Assembly: GCA_039934875.1 (NCBI GenBank)
Contig: JBDTLH010000213.1
Location: forward strand, 1-9,007
Reading direction: 5' to 3'
DNA from: JBDTLH01 sp039934875
GTDB lineage: Bacteria; Acidobacteriota; Terriglobia; Terriglobales; Acidobacteriaceae
Length of the DNA: 9,007 bases
Each line of letters begins with the position of its first letter. Positions within the stretch are counted from its first letter, which is position 1. This document shows positions 1 to 6,845 of the stretch, one piece after another. The translations under genes and the position numbers were made by a program. The notes beneath the pieces were generated by a model. The model was not told the origin of the DNA and did not search any database. It saw only the letters and a program-made list of their open reading frames with translations.

Positions 1-2009
1 ATTGCGACATGAGCATCGCTAACCATGTCATCCAGTGCGAGGGCTTTGTTTGCCGCCTCCCTGGCCAAAGGAATGTTAACTCTGGGGTCCTCCGTAGCTC
101 GGTCACCTAGAAGGTAGGTGTCCGCCAGACCTGCGTAAGCCTGGGCATAGTGGGGGTCTATCGCAATCGCCTTGTTGAAGCTCTGGCGTGAGAGCAATAC
201 CGCGGCGGGCGTCCACTGCTCTAAGAAAGACTGCCCACGCAGATAGAACTGGTAGGCTTCAGGATCAACCGCCCGGGCGCTGGAGAGGCGTGTTCGGTCT
301 TGCGGGGTGAGAGCGACCCCGACCTCGCGAGCGATGGCTCCCGCCACTTCCTCCTGCAAGCTCAGCACGTCGCGCAGGTCCCGGTTGTAACTCCCCGCCC
401 ACAAGTCGTGGTCCCGGGGCCCGTCTATCAATTGCGCGGTGACCTTCACCCGGTCTCCTGAGCGCTCCACAGAGCCGTCAATGATCCCGTCCACGTTCAG
501 CTCTTTGGCGATCTCGGGCGACGTCTTGGTGGTGTTCTTGTAACCCCGCACCGAGGTCCATGAGATCACCCGGAGCTTGCTGATCTTGGTCAGCGTGTTG
601 ATCAGCTCCAGAGTGGTCCCGTCAGCAAAGTATTCCTGGCCGGGATCTCCCGATAGGTTCTTCAGTGGAAGCACCGCCAGGGAATGGATCTCCGGAGCGG
701 CCACTGCGGCGGCGCGGTCGGCAGCGCGTGCATTGAAACTGTGCCGGAGCCACCACGCAAACCCCAGGACGAGCAGCAGTACCAGCGCCAGGGCGGTCGC
801 CCGAACCGCTCGATTTGGCTTTGGCTCTAGTTTTGAATCCGGCTTTGCATTTGGGCCCGGGCCAACTTCCGTTTCTAAAGTTGCTGGGCCGCGGCCGGAA
901 TCGCTGTGCCGCTTTAGGCGGCGTAAGTCTGTGCGGATCTCCGATGCGCTTTGGTAGCGCATGTTCGGGTCTTTTTCCAGGCACTTCTCAATGATCTCCT
1001 GCAGCTTGGGTGGGACCTCGGGATTCAGTTGCAGCGGAGGGGTGGGGTCGCGGTGCAAGATGGCATCGTAAATTTCAGCGGCGGCCTTGCCGCGGAAGGG
1101 CTGGACCCCAGTGGCTGACTCATAGAGTGTTGTTCCGAAAGAGAACAGATCGGTGCGCGCGTCCAGTTCTTTGCCCAGGGCCTGCTCGGGCGACATGTAG
1201 GAGTAGGTCCCGAGCGTCACTCCGGGCGTGGTCGCGGCGGCGGGAGAAGACATCTCCGTGGTCGTGAGTGCGCCTTCCGCTGGCGCCAGTTGCTTGGCCA
1301 AGCCAAAGTCCAGTACCTTGGCCCGGCCATCTCTGGTAGCGAAGATGTTTGCCGGTTTAATATCGCGATGGATGATGCCGCGCGCGTGCGCCGCGGCCAG
1401 GGCGTCCGCAACGTCGTCGCCGATGGCGAGAACGCGCTCTATCGGCAACCGTTTGCCGGAGATCAAATGATTCAACGGCTGGCCCTCCAGCAGCTCCATG
1501 GCGATAAAGGGCTGGCCCTGGTGCTCATCTATTTCATAGACCGTGCAGATGTTGGGATGGTTGAGCGCCGAAGCCGCGCGGGCCTCGCGGCGGAAACGAT
1601 CCAGCGCGGCGGTATCACGGGCCAGCAAGTCGGGCAAGAACTTCAAGGCCACCTTGCGCCCCAGCTTAAGATCGTCGGCCTGGTACACCACGCCCATGCC
1701 ACCCGCGCCGAGGCGTCCGGTCACGCGGAAATGGCTTACGATAGTGCCCGCCTCAAGGTCGGTTTCAGGTCCCATTTGTCGCCTGCTCATCTGTTGGGCA
1801 GCCACTTCAAAGGCGGGAGTTTCCATAAAGCTCTGCGCCTCGTTGTTATAACCGAGCAGAGACTCCACCTCTTCGCGCAACTCGCGCTGTCCACTATCGC
1901 TATCGCTATCAGGGCAAAGTTGGTCCAAGAGCGCGGAACGCTTCCCCGGCTCCGCCCGCAACGCGGAGTGATACAACTGCTCGACCCGGCGCCAGCGATC
2001 AGGATCCAT
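1..2009 (-). CDS. Membrane Ser/Thr protein kinase with TolB-like and TPR domains (C-terminus beyond window)
   Basis: About 669 codons are visible and open to the window edge. The N-terminus (MDPDRWRRVEQLYHSAL) is the leader common in acidobacterial kinases that follow ECF sigma genes. The kinase domain spans roughly residues 95-370: glycine loop GAGGMGVV near 103-110, lysine K123 in VALK, HRDIKPAN with catalytic D216, DFG with D234, and YMSPEQ. A hydrophobic segment (about 404-422) predicts one membrane pass, with the kinase in the cytoplasm. After it, SLAVLPLKN at 443 opens a TolB-N-like/COG5616-type region (to about 555), and TPR repeats run from about 582 onward, presumably periplasmic. 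All key catalytic residues are present, so the kinase should be active. The start ATG at 2009-2007 overlaps the sigma stop codon region by 11 bases, implying translational coupling. A CTATCG-type hexamer repeat encodes DSDSDS in the N-terminal part. Its substrate and signal cannot be read from sequence. Confidence 0.93.
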   Translation of the reverse strand, partial: MDPDRWRRVEQLYHSALRAEPGKRSALLDQLCPDSDSDSGQRELREEVESLLGYNNEAQSFMETPAFEVAAQQMSRRQMGPETDLEAGTIVSHFRVTGRLGAGGMGVVYQADDLKLGRKVALKFLPDLLARDTAALDRFRREARAASALNHPNICTVYEIDEHQGQPFIAMELLEGQPLNHLISGKRLPIERVLAIGDDVADALAAAHARGIIHRDIKPANIFATRDGRAKVLDFGLAKQLAPAEGALTTTEMSSPAAATTPGVTLGTYSYMSPEQALGKELDARTDLFSFGTTLYESATGVQPFRGKAAAEIYDAILHRDPTPPLQLNPEVPPKLQEIIEKCLEKDPNMRYQSASEIRTDLRRLKRHSDSGRGPATLETEVGPGPNAKPDSKLEPKPNRAVRATALALVLLLVLGFAWWLRHSFNARAADRAAAVAAPEIHSLAVLPLKNLSGDPGQEYFADGTTLELINTLTKISKLRVISWTSVRGYKNTTKTSPEIAKELNVDGIIDGSVERSGDRVKVTAQLIDGPRDHDLWAGSYNRDLRDVLSLQEEVAGAIAREVGVALTPQDRTRLSSARAVDPEAYQFYLRGQSFLEQWTPAAVLLSRQSFNKAIAIDPHYAQAYAGLADTYLLGDRATEDPRVNIPLAREAANKALALDDMVSDAHVA

Positions 2010-2586
2010 TTCGCTCGCCTCGCCCGATCTCGCGGAGCAGCCACGCCCTTGCCATTTTCCAGTCGCGCATCACAGTTTCACACGAAACCGCCAACGCCTC
2101 CGCCGTCTCCTCGACGGTCAAACCGCCGAAAAAACGCAGCTCCACTACCTGGGCTTTTCTCGGGTCTACTTCAGCCAGGCTCTTGAGCGCCTCGTCCAAC
2201 GCCTGCAGACCGGGGTCGAGGTGCCGGGATGAAGATACGGTCAGCGCCTCGTCGAGTGAAAGGTGGACCGCACCTCCCCCACGTTTCTGATATGTCTGCT
2301 GGCGAGCAAAATCTACCAGTACCCGGCGCATCAGGCGCGCGCAAATCGCCAGGAAGTGCGTCCGTCCCTGCCAGTTTATCTGCTGAGAGCCAACCAGCCG
2401 AATATAAACCTCATGGATAAGAGCGGTGGTCTGAAGCGTGTGCGGGGTGCGTTCCCCCCGCATGTAGCGGTGCGCTGCCCGATGCAGGTCCTGGTATACC
2501 AGGTCGCTAAGCTTCTCGAGCGCCAGCTCGTCTCCCGGGTTCCATGCCTGGAGCAGGCCAGTGACTTCACTAGGTTGAACTTCCAT
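1999..2586 (-). CDS. ECF-family RNA polymerase sigma factor (TIGR02999 / Sigma70_ECF type)
   Basis: A 195-residue protein, normal for the family. Region 2 lies at about residues 25-98, with the family-typical stretches TALIHEVYIRLV and HFLAICARLMRRVLVDFAR. Region 4 lies at about 130-187, with VELRFFGGLTVEETAEAL followed by a helix-turn-helix ending VMRDWKMARAWL. It should direct RNA polymerase to a small regulon; which promoters it reads is unknown. The start ATG at 2586-2584 has an AAGGAG ribosome binding site (2593-2598 on the complement) six bases upstream, which fixes the start. It is the first gene of an operon with the kinase and overlaps that gene, an arrangement known in Acidobacteria and suggesting the kinase controls the sigma factor or its output. 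No anti-sigma gene is seen. It is divergent from the PD40 lipoprotein gene, and a relic of its start is found again near 3853. Confidence 0.95.
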   Translation of the reverse strand: MEVQPSEVTGLLQAWNPGDELALEKLSDLVYQDLHRAAHRYMRGERTPHTLQTTALIHEVYIRLVGSQQINWQGRTHFLAICARLMRRVLVDFARQQTYQKRGGGAVHLSLDEALTVSSSRHLDPGLQALDEALKSLAEVDPRKAQVVELRFFGGLTVEETAEALAVSCETVMRDWKMARAWLLREIGRGERNGS

Positions 2587-2800
2587 ACCGCGCTCCTTAA
2601 ACTCACCAAGCTACATTGACCGCGGGTAACCGCCACGGAAGCGAATATTTTTTTCGCGCTCGATGACAGTTTACGGTCCGGATTCCCGCCTTATTCAGTG
2701 TAAGCAGAAAAGTTCGGGCCTTACGAACACACCTGCCATGACCAAGAGAGTAGCTCTTTTGTCTTTGCCATGGGCTGCGCTAAGTGTGGAGAAAACCATC
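2579..2800. repeat. Duplicated divergent leader block, copy A
   Basis: This block holds the sigma-factor start and ribosome binding site (minus strand) and most of the leader of the PD40 gene (plus strand). It aligns with copy B (3846-3999) in two parts: 2579-2621, with about 85 percent identity by eye to 3846-3887, and 2699-2800, with roughly 70-75 percent identity to 3900-3999. Between these parts copy A carries about 60 extra bases, including a T-rich stretch near 2646-2655. Shared words include CTTCCATACCGC, CCAAGCTAC, TCGGGCC, GTAGCTCTTTG and GGGCTGCGC. Where copy B ends in AACCATG, the start of its gene, copy A has AACCATC, so the real start there has moved downstream to 2831. It probably contains promoters for both directions, but I cannot place -35/-10 boxes with confidence. 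Confidence 0.8.
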
Positions 2801-2830
2801 AAGCCACCGTATTCGGTGTATGGAGGAAAC

Positions 2831-3817
2831 ATGAAACGCACCACAGTTGTATTGTCGTTGTTGGCGCTGATCGCGTTTACCGGTTGTCAGCAGGCGTTGG
2901 GGCCATTGGGACCACGGGAAGTAACATACTCTACGTGGTCATCCGCGCAGAACCTGGGACCAACCATAAACTCAGCATCGAACGACCAACACCCCGCCAT
3001 TTCTCCCGATGGACTGAGCCTGTATTTCGCGTCAGACCGGCCGGGAGGTGTGTCTGGAAGTCTGGCTAAAACACTAGATCTTTGGGTCGCGCACCGGGAC
3101 ACGTCTAGTTCTCCGTGGGGAGATCCCCAGAATCTCGGTCCCACTGTCAACTCCGTCTACACGGAGTTTGCGCCGAACCTTTCTTTCGACGGTCATTGGC
3201 TCTACTTCGGGAGTGATCGTACGGGCGGATGCGGCCTGCGCGATTTTTGGGCTTCGCACCGGAGCGACGTGACCATGGACACCGGAAGTGGCGGTTGGGA
3301 GACCCCGGTAAACCTCGGTTGCGCGCTGAACAGCGCTCAATTCGACGATGGCCCTAGTTTTTTCCAGGACCCAACCTCCGGGGCCGTAACCATGTATTTC
3401 ACCTCACAGAACCGGCCCGGCGGACCGGGTGACTTCGATATTTGGGCAAGCATCCAGCAGAGCGATGGAACGTGGGGAGTTGCCGCAAATGTCGCCGAAC
3501 TGAACTCCGCCTACAGAGACACGCGTACCGCCATCCGCAATGACGGCCTGGAAATCTATCTGACCTCAAACCGGCCCGGCAGTGAGGTGGACTCTACCAA
3601 CGCTCCGTCGCTCGATATCTGGGTATCCACGCGAGCCAGCACCTCCGATCCCTGGGGGCCGCCCTCAGACGTGGCAGGAGACATCAACAGTGCATACAGC
3701 GATGGCGCACCCGCGATCTCATCCGATGGAACGGAAATGTACTTCTATTCCAACAGGCCCGACGGATCGGGCTTGAACGATCTCTATGTAGTAACGCGAA
3801 CAAAGATCGTTCATTGA
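2831..3817 (+). CDS. PD40 (WD40-like) beta-propeller lipoprotein
   Basis: A 328-residue protein. It begins with a lipoprotein signal peptide, MKRTTVVLSLLALIAFTGC, with lipobox cysteine at 19, so it is probably anchored in a membrane facing the periplasm or the outside. The rest is five repeat units of about 60 residues. Each starts with a W..P.NLG..(I/V/L)NSA-like strand (35, 96, 156, 215, 275) and ends with a PD40 core such as ISPDGLSLYFASDRPGG (near 57, 118, 175, 237, 297). This predicts a five-bladed propeller, a binding or scaffolding fold; no enzyme residues are evident. The ATG at 2831 is preferred over an upstream in-frame ATG at 2663 because it has a GGAGG site at 2822-2826 and gives a clean signal peptide. 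It is divergent from the sigma/kinase operon, so it may be a target of it (inference). The specific ligand is unknown. Confidence 0.9.
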   Translation: MKRTTVVLSLLALIAFTGCQQALGPLGPREVTYSTWSSAQNLGPTINSASNDQHPAISPDGLSLYFASDRPGGVSGSLAKTLDLWVAHRDTSSSPWGDPQNLGPTVNSVYTEFAPNLSFDGHWLYFGSDRTGGCGLRDFWASHRSDVTMDTGSGGWETPVNLGCALNSAQFDDGPSFFQDPTSGAVTMYFTSQNRPGGPGDFDIWASIQQSDGTWGVAANVAELNSAYRDTRTAIRNDGLEIYLTSNRPGSEVDSTNAPSLDIWVSTRASTSDPWGPPSDVAGDINSAYSDGAPAISSDGTEMYFYSNRPDGSGLNDLYVVTRTKIVH

Positions 3818-3845
3818 TCCCCGCGTGACTCAGCTTGCAGGCAGC

Positions 3846-3999
3846 ACTTCCATACCGCACTCCTGAACTCCCCAAGCTACTTAGTCCAGTTAACGGAAGT
3901 GTAAGGAGAAAAACTCGGGCCCTACAGACACCCTACCGTACCACAAGTGTAGCTCTTTGTTATTTGTTAAGGGCTGCGCGAAGTAGGGAGGAAACCATG
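3846..3999. repeat. Duplicated divergent leader block, copy B, with relic of a sigma-factor start
   Basis: This is the second copy of the block at 2579-2800. On the minus strand it keeps an AGGAG site (complement of 3860-3864) and, six bases on, an ATG at 3853-3851 followed by GAAGTG, exactly as at the true sigma gene. The reading frame then runs MEVLPAS and stops at 3832-3830, so only the start of the sigma gene was left behind. On the plus strand it provides the leader, GGGAGG ribosome binding site and ATG of the next gene. It lacks the roughly 60-base middle part of copy A. Confidence 0.78.
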
Positions 4000-4575
4000 A
4001 ACTCACGAGCTAACAACCAGAACACAAATTCCGGACTAGAGTCCGGGGAAGAGAGAAATGAAATGTCAGTCACACATGTATCTTTTAAAAAACTTATCTT
4101 AGCTTCAGGCTTGGCCCTGCTGCTCGCCGCCGGCACGACCACTCAGGTGATGGCACAATCCGCAACCTCAGACGCGGCCGCGGCCGAGAGAAAGTGTCCA
4201 GAATCGAAATTTGTGGACTGCAGTTTGAAGGGTATTTACGGCTTTGGATACGTCGGGCTCGTCTCCCACGCGCCTATGATTGACAAAATCACTCAATACG
4301 ATGTATTCGCTAGCGGAGGTATGTGGCACTTTCACGGCGATGGGACTTTTGACGCATCTGATACGTTCGCCGTCGACGGTACCTCGAGTGACCGGCAGTA
4401 CTCCGGGACCTATTCCATCAATCCCGATGGGACCGGCAATGCCCAGTTCACTGCGGGTGGGCTGACTCACCACCGCAATCTGGTCATCGTCAATGACAGA
4501 AAGACGATTGAGTTCATACAGACCAGCGACCAGGGCAACGACGGGCTCGTCGTGGGGACGATGACCAAGCAGTAG
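3997..4575 (+). CDS. Secreted small beta-rich protein of unknown function
   Basis: A 192-residue protein from the ATG at 3997, which has a strong GGGAGG site (3986-3991) five bases upstream. A hydrophobic export segment (about residues 33-48, LILASGLALLLAAG) ends at a likely cleavage site after QVMA (53), so the protein is exported. An alternative start at 4063 (residue 23) would give a more ordinary signal peptide beginning MSVTHVSFKK, but its ribosome site is weak. The mature part begins near KCPESKFVDCSLKGIYGF, with two cysteines at 67 and 75. It continues with alternating short strands and DGTG-type turns (FHGDGTF, YSGTYSINPDGTGNAQF) and a final FIQTSDQGNDGLVVGTM, suggesting a small beta-barrel. 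Similar proteins are common as hypotheticals in Acidobacteria (memory, not searched). It shares leader DNA with the PD40 gene upstream, so the two may be co-regulated. Confidence 0.8.
   Translation: MNSRANNQNTNSGLESGEERNEMSVTHVSFKKLILASGLALLLAAGTTTQVMAQSATSDAAAAERKCPESKFVDCSLKGIYGFGYVGLVSHAPMIDKITQYDVFASGGMWHFHGDGTFDASDTFAVDGTSSDRQYSGTYSINPDGTGNAQFTAGGLTHHRNLVIVNDRKTIEFIQTSDQGNDGLVVGTMTKQ
4031..4046. repeat. Perfect 7-bp inverted repeat between two candidate start codons
   Basis: CCGGACT and AGTCCGG flank AG, giving a near-continuous palindrome. As RNA it can form a 6-bp stem with a TAGA loop. It lies 17 bases before the alternative ATG at 4063 and inside the coding region if translation starts at 3997. 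It could be an operator or a translation-modulating hairpin, or coincidence. Confidence 0.4.
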
Positions 4576-5020
4576 GGCTCTAAATCTCGAATTAGAGTGC
4601 GGGGTGGGACCCTCCGGTTATTAAGCGTTGTTGAATGTTGGGTGCGCCACCCTGATCTGCGATTCCAAGAGGTCACACTCCTTGATACTGCGGTTTCGGA
4701 TCCCGCGACCACTGTTCTTGCGAAGGAACCCCTTCCCCCGCGCTTTGCCACCTTGGCGAGACAACTAGAGCAAGCGCTCTACCGCTAACGCGGTCGGCAA
4801 CAGCCATAAACCTACAAACATTCGATAAGGTTGATCCGCGACAAGCTTTGATGGAGATCGCGAACTTCTACGGGATATTTGTTCCGGCTTCGATACGCTC
4901 CATCTGACAGATGCCAGGGCCCTTGCTCGCTGCGCTGGGACCGCAAATCGTTGCGCTCAAATGCCGGAGTCAAAGCCCGACTGGGACGCGGCCTTTGTCC
5001 TGCCGTTCCTCCCCTTATTC
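4576..5020. other. Gene-poor stretch, no recognised coding content
   Basis: I find no credible gene in about 445 bases. A plus-strand frame from 4597 to 4788 has no ribosome binding site and no recognisable motif. Two small inverted repeats are visible: CTCTAA/TTAGAG with an 8-base loop (4578-4597), directly after the stop codon of the secreted-protein gene, which may be a weak transcription end but has no T-run; and GGGTG-CGC-CACCC (4640-4652). Nothing else could be assigned. Confidence 0.5.
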
Positions 5021-5027
5021 CTGAAAA

Positions 5028-5208
5028 ACAGGGAACAGGGAATTTGTTTCCCTGTTCCCCCGATTTAATTCCCTGTTATCTTTTCCACGAAAACGCGTGG
5101 AGAAATCCGTAACGTGCTCAGAAGGCACAGCTTAGAGCGGATGGCATGCAGTTTGAAAGCGAGAAAACGCAATAATTCCCTGTATTTTTCCCTGTTAGCA
5201 GGGATAAC
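5028..5208. repeat. TTCCCTGT / ACAGGGAA repeat cluster with a 12-bp hairpin
   Basis: The octamer TTCCCTGT occurs at 5048-5055, 5069-5076, 5176-5183 and 5188-5195, and its complement ACAGGGAA at 5028-5035 and 5035-5042. The first pair builds a perfect hairpin: GGGAACAGGGAA (5031-5042), loop TTTGT, TTCCCTGTTCCC (5048-5059). A second smaller hairpin is TCCCTG (5189-5194), loop TTAG, CAGGGA (5199-5204). AATTCCCTGT appears twice in longer context (5067 and 5174). Neither hairpin is followed by a T-run in the manner of an intrinsic terminator, and no gene ends nearby. I have an unsearched memory of similar TTCCCTGTT clusters between genes in other soil bacteria. The role is unknown: protein binding, recombination or small-RNA function are possible. 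Confidence 0.7.
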
Positions 5209-5412
5209 GGTTCGCAAACGACTGCCTCCACCGCCAGACAGTCCTAACTTCCCGCTTTCTCGTTCCTTCGGCACCAGTTTCCTGCATTCAGCCGCAAACT
5301 GCGCGACTTTGTTCCTGCAGAGAATCGCTACACGCCCGAATGGGCGGGGCTTGGACCCGCATTTCTCCACCAATACGATAGGAACTCCGGTTTGCATCCG
5401 AACCACCTGCAG

Positions 5413-5529
5413 CATGCGCTCGTAGGAGACGGAGAGGTCGCGCAGGAAGTCGGCGCGATCGGGATGGGCGTGCACACGCTCTTCCAGCGAAACCATGCCG
5501 CCGCAGTAATTCGCCAAGGCTTCGGTCAG
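5413..5529 (-). pseudogene. Remnant of a TPR-type gene (about one repeat)
   Basis: Read on the minus strand, this stretch gives LLTEALANYCGGMVSLEER followed by VHAHPDRADFLRDLSVSYERM. That matches the pattern of a bacterial TPR repeat family, ...EALxxYxxxLxxxERLAxxxPxxxxxxRDLSVSYxxxGD. After ERM the similarity stops abruptly. The frame stays open from about 5715 to 5065, but the rest shows no TPR pattern and runs antisense through the start of the GH15 gene on one side and through the repeat cluster on the other. It is therefore a scrap, not a working gene. It is not clearly derived from the TPR part of the kinase at the left of the window. Confidence 0.55.
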
Positions 5530-5588
5530 CAGAAAGAGGGGTGGGGTGTGCAGATGGACCCGCATCTGCTCTACAGTGCGTTGCCTAA

Positions 5589-6800
5589 ATGCATTTTTTG
5601 GTTCCTGCCCCCATCGACATCGCTCGCGCCCTCCGCGAGACAACTCAATTCTGGACCGATTGGGCAGCGCGCAGCCAGTACCAAGGCCCCTACCGCGGGG
5701 CTGTCGAACGATCACTGATTACGCTGAAAGCTATGACCTACCGTCCGTCCGGCGGCATCGTCGCAGCGGTGACTACATCGCTTCCTGAACGACTGGGCGG
5801 CTCGCTGAATTGGGACTACCGTTTCTGCTGGATTCGCGACGCGACGCTTACGCTCTCCGCGCTGCTCGACGCCGGGTACACAGAAGAGGTGATCGCCTGG
5901 AAGACGTGGCTGATTCGCGCCATCGGGCCCGACGCCTCGCAGGTGCAGATCATGTATGACATCAGGGGTGAGAGAAATCTTGCTAAAACCGAGATCGAGT
6001 GGCTGCCCGGGTATCAGGGGGCAGCACCTGTTCGCGTGGGCAACGCCGCCCACAAGCAGACCCAGCAGGACATCTATGGCGAGACAGCTTCGGCACTCTA
6101 TCTTGCCCGCGAAGGTGGTATAGCTCTGGAACCACACGAACTCGAACTACAGGGGGCGTTGACCGAGCATCTGGCAAAGATATGGCAGGAACCCGGCTCC
6201 GGCATGTGGGAAGAGCGCAACCATCCCGAACGTTTCACATTCTCTGGAGTCATGTCCTGGCTCGCGCTGGACCGAGCCGTGAAGAGCATCGAGCAGCATG
6301 GAATGAGCGGACCCCTGGAGGCTTGGAAAAAGTTGCGTGACGTTGTACGCGCCGATGTCCTGGAGCACGGATTCAATGCTTCCCTGGATAGCTTCGTCCG
6401 GCATTACGGCTCTACCCGCCTCGACGCTTCAGCGCTCCTGTTGCCGATCTTCGGATTTCTGCCGGCAGATGATGCACGGATGCGCGGCACGCTCCCGGCG
6501 GTGGAGCGAGAGCTCCTGAGAGACGGTCTTTTGTTGCGGAACCTGCCTCTTTCAAGCAAGGCCAAACAGGGCGCATTTCTCGCCTGCAGCTTTTGGCTAG
6601 TGGAGATTTACACCATGCTAGGCAGGATCGACGATGCGACAAGGTTGTTCGAGAAGCTCCTGAGCCTTGCCAACGACGTCGGTCTCCTCTCTGAAGAAGA
6701 TGACACCAAAGCCGGCCGCCTGACCGGGAATCTCCCGCAGGCCTTCTCCCACATCGCCCTCGTGCATGCGGCTGTGCGCGTGGCCCACTCTCAGCGATGA
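5589..6800 (+). CDS. GH15 family (glucoamylase/trehalase-like) catalytic domain, N-terminally truncated
   Basis: A 403-residue protein, against roughly 600 for the usual bacterial family. Recognisable GH15 blocks run in order: ALRETTQFWTDWA (15), SLITLKAMTYRPSGGIVAA (42), TTSLPE..GG..NWDYRFCWIRDA (62-85), WLPGYQGAAPVRVGNAA (138), MWEERN (206; E208 is the likely general acid), RLDASALLLPIFGFLP (277), GAFLACSFWLVE (328), LLSEEDD (366; E369/E370 probably include the general base) and GNLPQAFSH (380). Such enzymes hydrolyse alpha-glucosides such as trehalose or maltooligosaccharides. The whole N-terminal beta-sandwich domain (about 200 residues) is absent. A TAA directly precedes the ATG at 5589, there is no ribosome binding site, and homology starts only near residue 8. 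It is probably a 5'-truncated remnant or a recently damaged gene whose catalytic frame is still intact. It converges with the VKOR gene. Confidence 0.88.
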   Translation: MHFLVPAPIDIARALRETTQFWTDWAARSQYQGPYRGAVERSLITLKAMTYRPSGGIVAAVTTSLPERLGGSLNWDYRFCWIRDATLTLSALLDAGYTEEVIAWKTWLIRAIGPDASQVQIMYDIRGERNLAKTEIEWLPGYQGAAPVRVGNAAHKQTQQDIYGETASALYLAREGGIALEPHELELQGALTEHLAKIWQEPGSGMWEERNHPERFTFSGVMSWLALDRAVKSIEQHGMSGPLEAWKKLRDVVRADVLEHGFNASLDSFVRHYGSTRLDASALLLPIFGFLPADDARMRGTLPAVERELLRDGLLLRNLPLSSKAKQGAFLACSFWLVEIYTMLGRIDDATRLFEKLLSLANDVGLLSEEDDTKAGRLTGNLPQAFSHIALVHAAVRVAHSQR

Positions 6801-6845
6801 GCGGAGTCGACGGTCCTGATCAGCCGATGGATCGCCTTCGTCCGG

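Noticed and set aside
577..984. Open frames of over 100 codons inside the kinase region on both strands
   Set aside because: They are shadows of the GC-rich kinase gene, whose own frame shows continuous domain homology.
2663..2830. N-terminal extension of the PD40 protein by 56 codons
   Set aside because: It has no ribosome binding site, it is the duplicated leader DNA, and it would bury the lipoprotein signal peptide.
3835..3996. N-terminal extension of the secreted protein by 54 codons
   Set aside because: It lies wholly within leader copy B and lacks a ribosome site; the GGGAGG-preceded ATG at 3997 is better.
4597..4788. Small plus-strand open frame of 63 codons
   Set aside because: No ribosome binding site, no recognisable motif or hydrophobic segment, and no supporting context.
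5031..5059. Perfect hairpin as an intrinsic terminator
   Set aside because: No T-run follows directly, the nearest upstream stop codon is over 450 bases away, and the same octamer recurs without a stem nearby.
5028..5208. CRISPR array
   Set aside because: Repeat units are only about 8 bases, in both orientations, with irregular spacing and no cas genes.
5065..5715. Full 216-codon minus-strand frame as a gene
   Set aside because: Only about 39 residues look like protein; the rest crosses the TTCCCTGT repeats and is antisense to GH15, with no sensible start.
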